Of a stretch of 15,399 nt of DNA, positions 13,800 through 15,399 are shown in pieces. The DNA comes from an uncultured Coriobacteriales bacterium (lineage in GTDB: Bacteria > Actinomycetota > Coriobacteriia > Coriobacteriales > UMGS124). Location: assembly GCA_903789505.1 (NCBI GenBank), contig CAIFEU010000047.1, positions 335 through 15,733 on the forward strand, written 5' to 3'. Made by a program: the position numbers and the translations under genes. The notes under the pieces were generated by a model, which saw only the letters and a program-made list of their open reading frames with translations, did no database searches and had not been told where the DNA came from. Position 1 is the stretch's first letter; every line of letters begins with the position of its first letter.

Positions 13800-14819
13800 C
13801 TACTTGGAGTAGGAGATCCTCACGTCCACGTTGGCGTTCGCCTCTCCGTAGCCCTTCACGGAGACGGACACGCCGTCGTCCTCGCGCTGCCAGGTGGGGG
13901 AGAGGTCGGCGAACGCGTCGGCGACGTCCTGGTCGGACTCGAACGACGAGCCGGTCCACGCCTCGAGCTCGACCTTGGCCTGCGTGGTGTCGGCCGACTC
14001 GGAGTACTCCAGCGACATCGTCCCGTCCGAGTTGAACGCGAAGACGCACGACAACCCGGCGATGCTGTTGCCCGAGCCGCCCTCGACCATCACGCCGATG
14101 TTGCCCCCGGTCACGTTGCCGTGCGAGATTCCCTTGGGGATGACCAGCGTCAGCGTGAGGTTGCTCGGGAGCCCATCGCCCATGAGGTCGCCCTTGAGGC
14201 TGTTGCACCTCACCAGGAAGTGGTCCCCGTCCACCTCGTTGGAGGTGACCTTGCCCGTGAGCTTGCCGCCGGCGCTGATCGTGAGGTTGTCGCCATCGAC
14301 GGTCACGTAGGCGTTGGTCGTCTCAGCCTGAGCGCTCGAAAGGCTGTTGGCGGGGGAGATGGCCACCTGCGCGGTGAGCGTGCCCTCGAACTCCTTCGCA
14401 AACCCTCCCTGGTACCAGTAGTAGCCCACGCAGGCAGCGGCAATCAGGATGAGGATGGTCAGCGTGATCGCGACGTTGCGCCCGGCGTGCGACTTGGGCT
14501 TGTCCGGCTTCCCCTCGGAGGGCGCCTGCGGTGCCGAAGAGGCGCCCTCCGAGGGTGCGGGTGCCGGCGTAGGCGCCGACTTCGCCTGCGCGGCGCCCTT
14601 GTCGCCGGGGGCCACCGCGCCCCCCGACGTCGCCGGGGCGGCCGCGGCGGGCGACGGCTGGGGGGCGTCCTGCGGCGTGGGCTTCGCCGCACCGGCTCCC
14701 TGCCGCGGGGACGCCCCGTCGGAGGTTGCCCCCTCGTCGTCGAGGTCGAGCTTGGCACCGCAGACCCTGCAGTACTTCGCCCCCTCCTTCACATGCGACC
14801 CACACTGAGAGCAGTACAT
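13800..14819 (-). CDS. Zinc-ribbon, single-pass membrane protein of unknown function
   Basis: A 339-residue protein in four parts. Residues 1-22 form a zinc ribbon with C3/C6 and C17/C20 (MYCSQCG and YCRVCGAKL). Residues about 24-112 are a low-complexity linker rich in A, P, S and G. One membrane helix lies at about 115-135 (NVAITLTILILIAAACVGYY). Residues about 145-339 form a presumably extracytoplasmic, beta-rich domain with TLTLVIPKGISHGNVTGG and a final VDVRISYSK, which I do not recognise. The expected topology has the zinc ribbon in the cytoplasm and the C-terminal domain outside. Zinc-ribbon membrane proteins of this plan are common in Firmicutes and Actinobacteria and mostly uncharacterised. 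The start is clear: GGAGG lies a few bases upstream, and a perfect TATAAT is at 14874-14879. It appears to be transcribed alone. Confidence 0.88.
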   Translation of the reverse strand: MYCSQCGSHVKEGAKYCRVCGAKLDLDDEGATSDGASPRQGAGAAKPTPQDAPQPSPAAAAPATSGGAVAPGDKGAAQAKSAPTPAPAPSEGASSAPQAPSEGKPDKPKSHAGRNVAITLTILILIAAACVGYYWYQGGFAKEFEGTLTAQVAISPANSLSSAQAETTNAYVTVDGDNLTISAGGKLTGKVTSNEVDGDHFLVRCNSLKGDLMGDGLPSNLTLTLVIPKGISHGNVTGGNIGVMVEGGSGNSIAGLSCVFAFNSDGTMSLEYSESADTTQAKVELEAWTGSSFESDQDVADAFADLSPTWQREDDGVSVSVKGYGEANANVDVRISYSK

Positions 14820-14853
14820 GTGACCTCCTCGTTCGGGCGTTGGCGCCTCTGAT

Positions 14854-14879
14854 TGGCGGTGAAGATTACCGCCATTATA
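14854..14879 (-). promoter_or_regulatory. Promoter -10 TATAAT with an overlapping inverted repeat
   Basis: On the minus strand TATAAT (14874-14879) is a perfect -10 for the zinc-ribbon gene. TGGCGGT (14854-14860) and ACCGCCA (14868-14874) form a perfect dyad with a 7-base centre that covers the -10 edge and the expected transcription start, so it may be an operator. A TTGACT lies only four bases upstream of the -10, too close to be its -35, and no other -35 is evident. Confidence 0.55.
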
Positions 14880-15011
14880 GGAGAGTCAAGAACGCGGGGC
14901 CGGCTCTCCTTCGTCCCGATTGGGCGGAAGGCGAGCCGGCATCTCATGCGAGGGGGTGAGCGCACGAACCGAGCCGTAGCCGCGCGGGAGGGCGCGGGCG
15001 CGGCGTGCGAT
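14880..15011. other. Intergenic stretch with a strong stem-loop at 14899-14940
   Basis: Part of the roughly 400-base divergent gap between the zinc-ribbon gene and pntA. GCCGGCTC (14899-14906) pairs with GAGCCGGC (14933-14940). After a single mismatch, CCTTC (14908-14912) pairs with GAAGG (14927-14931), and CCC with GGG at the tip. No U tail follows on either strand. I see no open frame here with convincing coding character; a minus-strand frame at 14886-15140 has no ribosome site that I can see and no recognisable domain. Confidence 0.5.
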
Positions 15012-15098
15012 TGGGGCAGGAGGTAGCGGAGTCGCGGAGCATGCGGCCCTCAAACCAAGCGGATACTTTAGACGTTGGTTAATTACCGCCCTGCCCCA
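15012..15098 (+). other. Long-range paired element upstream of pntA, possible structured leader RNA
   Basis: TGGGGCAGG (15012-15020) pairs perfectly with CCTGCCCCA (15090-15098). Just inside, GGTA (15022-15025) pairs with TACC (15084-15087). Within the enclosed 58 bases, AACCAA (15053-15058) and TTGGTT (15075-15080) form a further perfect inverted repeat around the A+T-rich GCGGATACTTTAGACG. The arrangement could be a multi-stem cis-acting RNA, or two nested operators in DNA. I do not recognise a known riboswitch consensus. Confidence 0.4.
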
Positions 15099-15121
15099 CC
15101 GGAGGAGAAGGTCGAGGCGTC

Positions 15122-15127
15122 TATACT
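15122..15127 (+). promoter_or_regulatory. Possible -10 element for pntA
   Basis: TATACT occurs 88 bases before the pntA start. No matching -35 is seen at 15099-15104. If transcription starts here, the paired element at 15012-15098 would be upstream DNA and not leader RNA. Confidence 0.4.
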
Positions 15128-15215
15128 GCACCCCAATCATTGTCCGATGTCGCCCGGCGCGCGCCCTTTCGCAGGTGCCCGCGCAGGGTGCCCCGAAGCA
15201 AGGTGAACAATCAAG

Positions 15216-15399
15216 ATGCCAATGCGAATAGGCGTCCCTCGGGAGCCCGGCAGGGGACAGACCCTGGTCAGCGCCACTCCTGACACCGTCGGCAAGCTCA
15301 TCAAGCTGGGCTATGAGGTGAGCGTCGAGAGCGGCGCGGGGCTGGCGGCCAACTTCCTCGACGACCAGTATCGCGCCGCCGGCGCCCAGGTCCCCGATG
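15216..15399 (+). CDS. pntA: NAD(P) transhydrogenase alpha subunit, N-terminal part (partial)
   Basis: The first 61 codons are in the window; the gene continues beyond its end. The sequence MRIGVPREPGRGQTLVSATP followed by TVGKLIKLGYEVSVESGAG and the FLDDQYRAAGAQV segment closely matches the start of PntA and of the related alanine dehydrogenase family. The RxGVPRE and ATPxTV patterns are shared by both. VSATPDTV and the SGAG context fit PntA better, but alanine dehydrogenase is not excluded from this fragment. PntA supplies the NAD(H)-binding domain of the membrane enzyme that couples hydride transfer between NADH and NADP to proton movement. ATG 15216 has AAGGTG about ten bases upstream; ATG 15222, two codons later, is an alternative. 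An in-frame TGA at 15204-15206 rules out a longer start. Confidence 0.8.
   Translation, partial: MPMRIGVPREPGRGQTLVSATPDTVGKLIKLGYEVSVESGAGLAANFLDDQYRAAGAQVPD

Noticed and set aside
14886..15140. 84-codon minus-strand frame between the zinc-ribbon gene and pntA
   Set aside because: No clear ribosome site or recognisable motif; it runs through strongly base-paired elements that explain the sequence better.
15147..15206. 19-residue leader peptide before pntA
   Set aside because: It has no ribosome site at a proper distance and no run of regulatory codons; its TGA simply marks the upstream limit of the pntA frame.
1..15399. CRISPR array, tRNA, rRNA or insertion sequence
   Set aside because: No regularly spaced repeats, cloverleaf-like sequence, rRNA-like stretch or transposase motif was seen on either strand by reading; I could not run dedicated searches.

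Overview
The window is about 70% G+C. It encodes a two-component/ABC antimicrobial-peptide module, a large cyclic-di-GMP enzyme, and a Tat-exported flavoprotein reductase divergent from a polytopic LuxR-type regulator. This mix, with small zinc-ribbon membrane proteins, suggests an anaerobic actinobacterium of the class Coriobacteriia (Eggerthellales or an Olsenella-like relative). The taxonomic call is an inference from gene content and composition. I saw no rRNA, tRNA, CRISPR array, insertion sequence or phage gene.

Layout. 1-102 is the end of an unrecognised plus-strand gene. 135-785 (minus) is an apparent DUF1905-DUF2200 fusion. 1063-5877 (plus) is a compact four-gene module: OmpR-type response regulator, short intramembrane-sensing histidine kinase (4-base overlap), then after a 129-base gap carrying a striking CTTACG/CGTAAG repeat cluster, a BceA-like ATPase and a BceB-like ten-helix permease (11-base overlap). 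Such modules sense and detoxify cell-wall-active peptides. 5878-6244 is an A+T-rich regulatory region with a promoter bracketed by a 9-base inverted repeat, a hairpin over a ribosome-binding site, and a run of ten G. 6245-9817 (plus) is a 1190-residue EAL-PAS-GGDEF protein with both catalytic motifs and an inhibitory RxxD site, in the reverse of the usual GGDEF-EAL order.

9869-9897 is a terminator shared by converging genes. 9972-11732 (minus) is a Tat-signal FAD-dependent reductase of the fumarate reductase-like class. It diverges from a membrane-embedded LuxR-family regulator (11895-13589, plus), and the 162-base gap between them contains the dyad TCTACCGTGATGGTAGA. This looks like a regulator/reductase pair in which a small molecule may induce its own reduction. 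13581-13772 carries degenerate tandem repeats and a large hairpin. 13800-14819 (minus) is a zinc-ribbon, single-pass membrane protein of unknown function. 14820-15215 is a structured divergent intergenic region with three stem-forming elements. It precedes the start of a probable proton-translocating NAD(P) transhydrogenase alpha subunit (pntA, cut by the window end).

Strongest leads are the repeat cluster before the ABC genes, the dyad between reductase and regulator, the G10 tract next to competing starts of the c-di-GMP gene, the DUF1905-DUF2200 fusion and the long-range paired element before pntA. I found no clear-cut new multi-gene system; the novelty is mainly in regulatory DNA and domain architecture.
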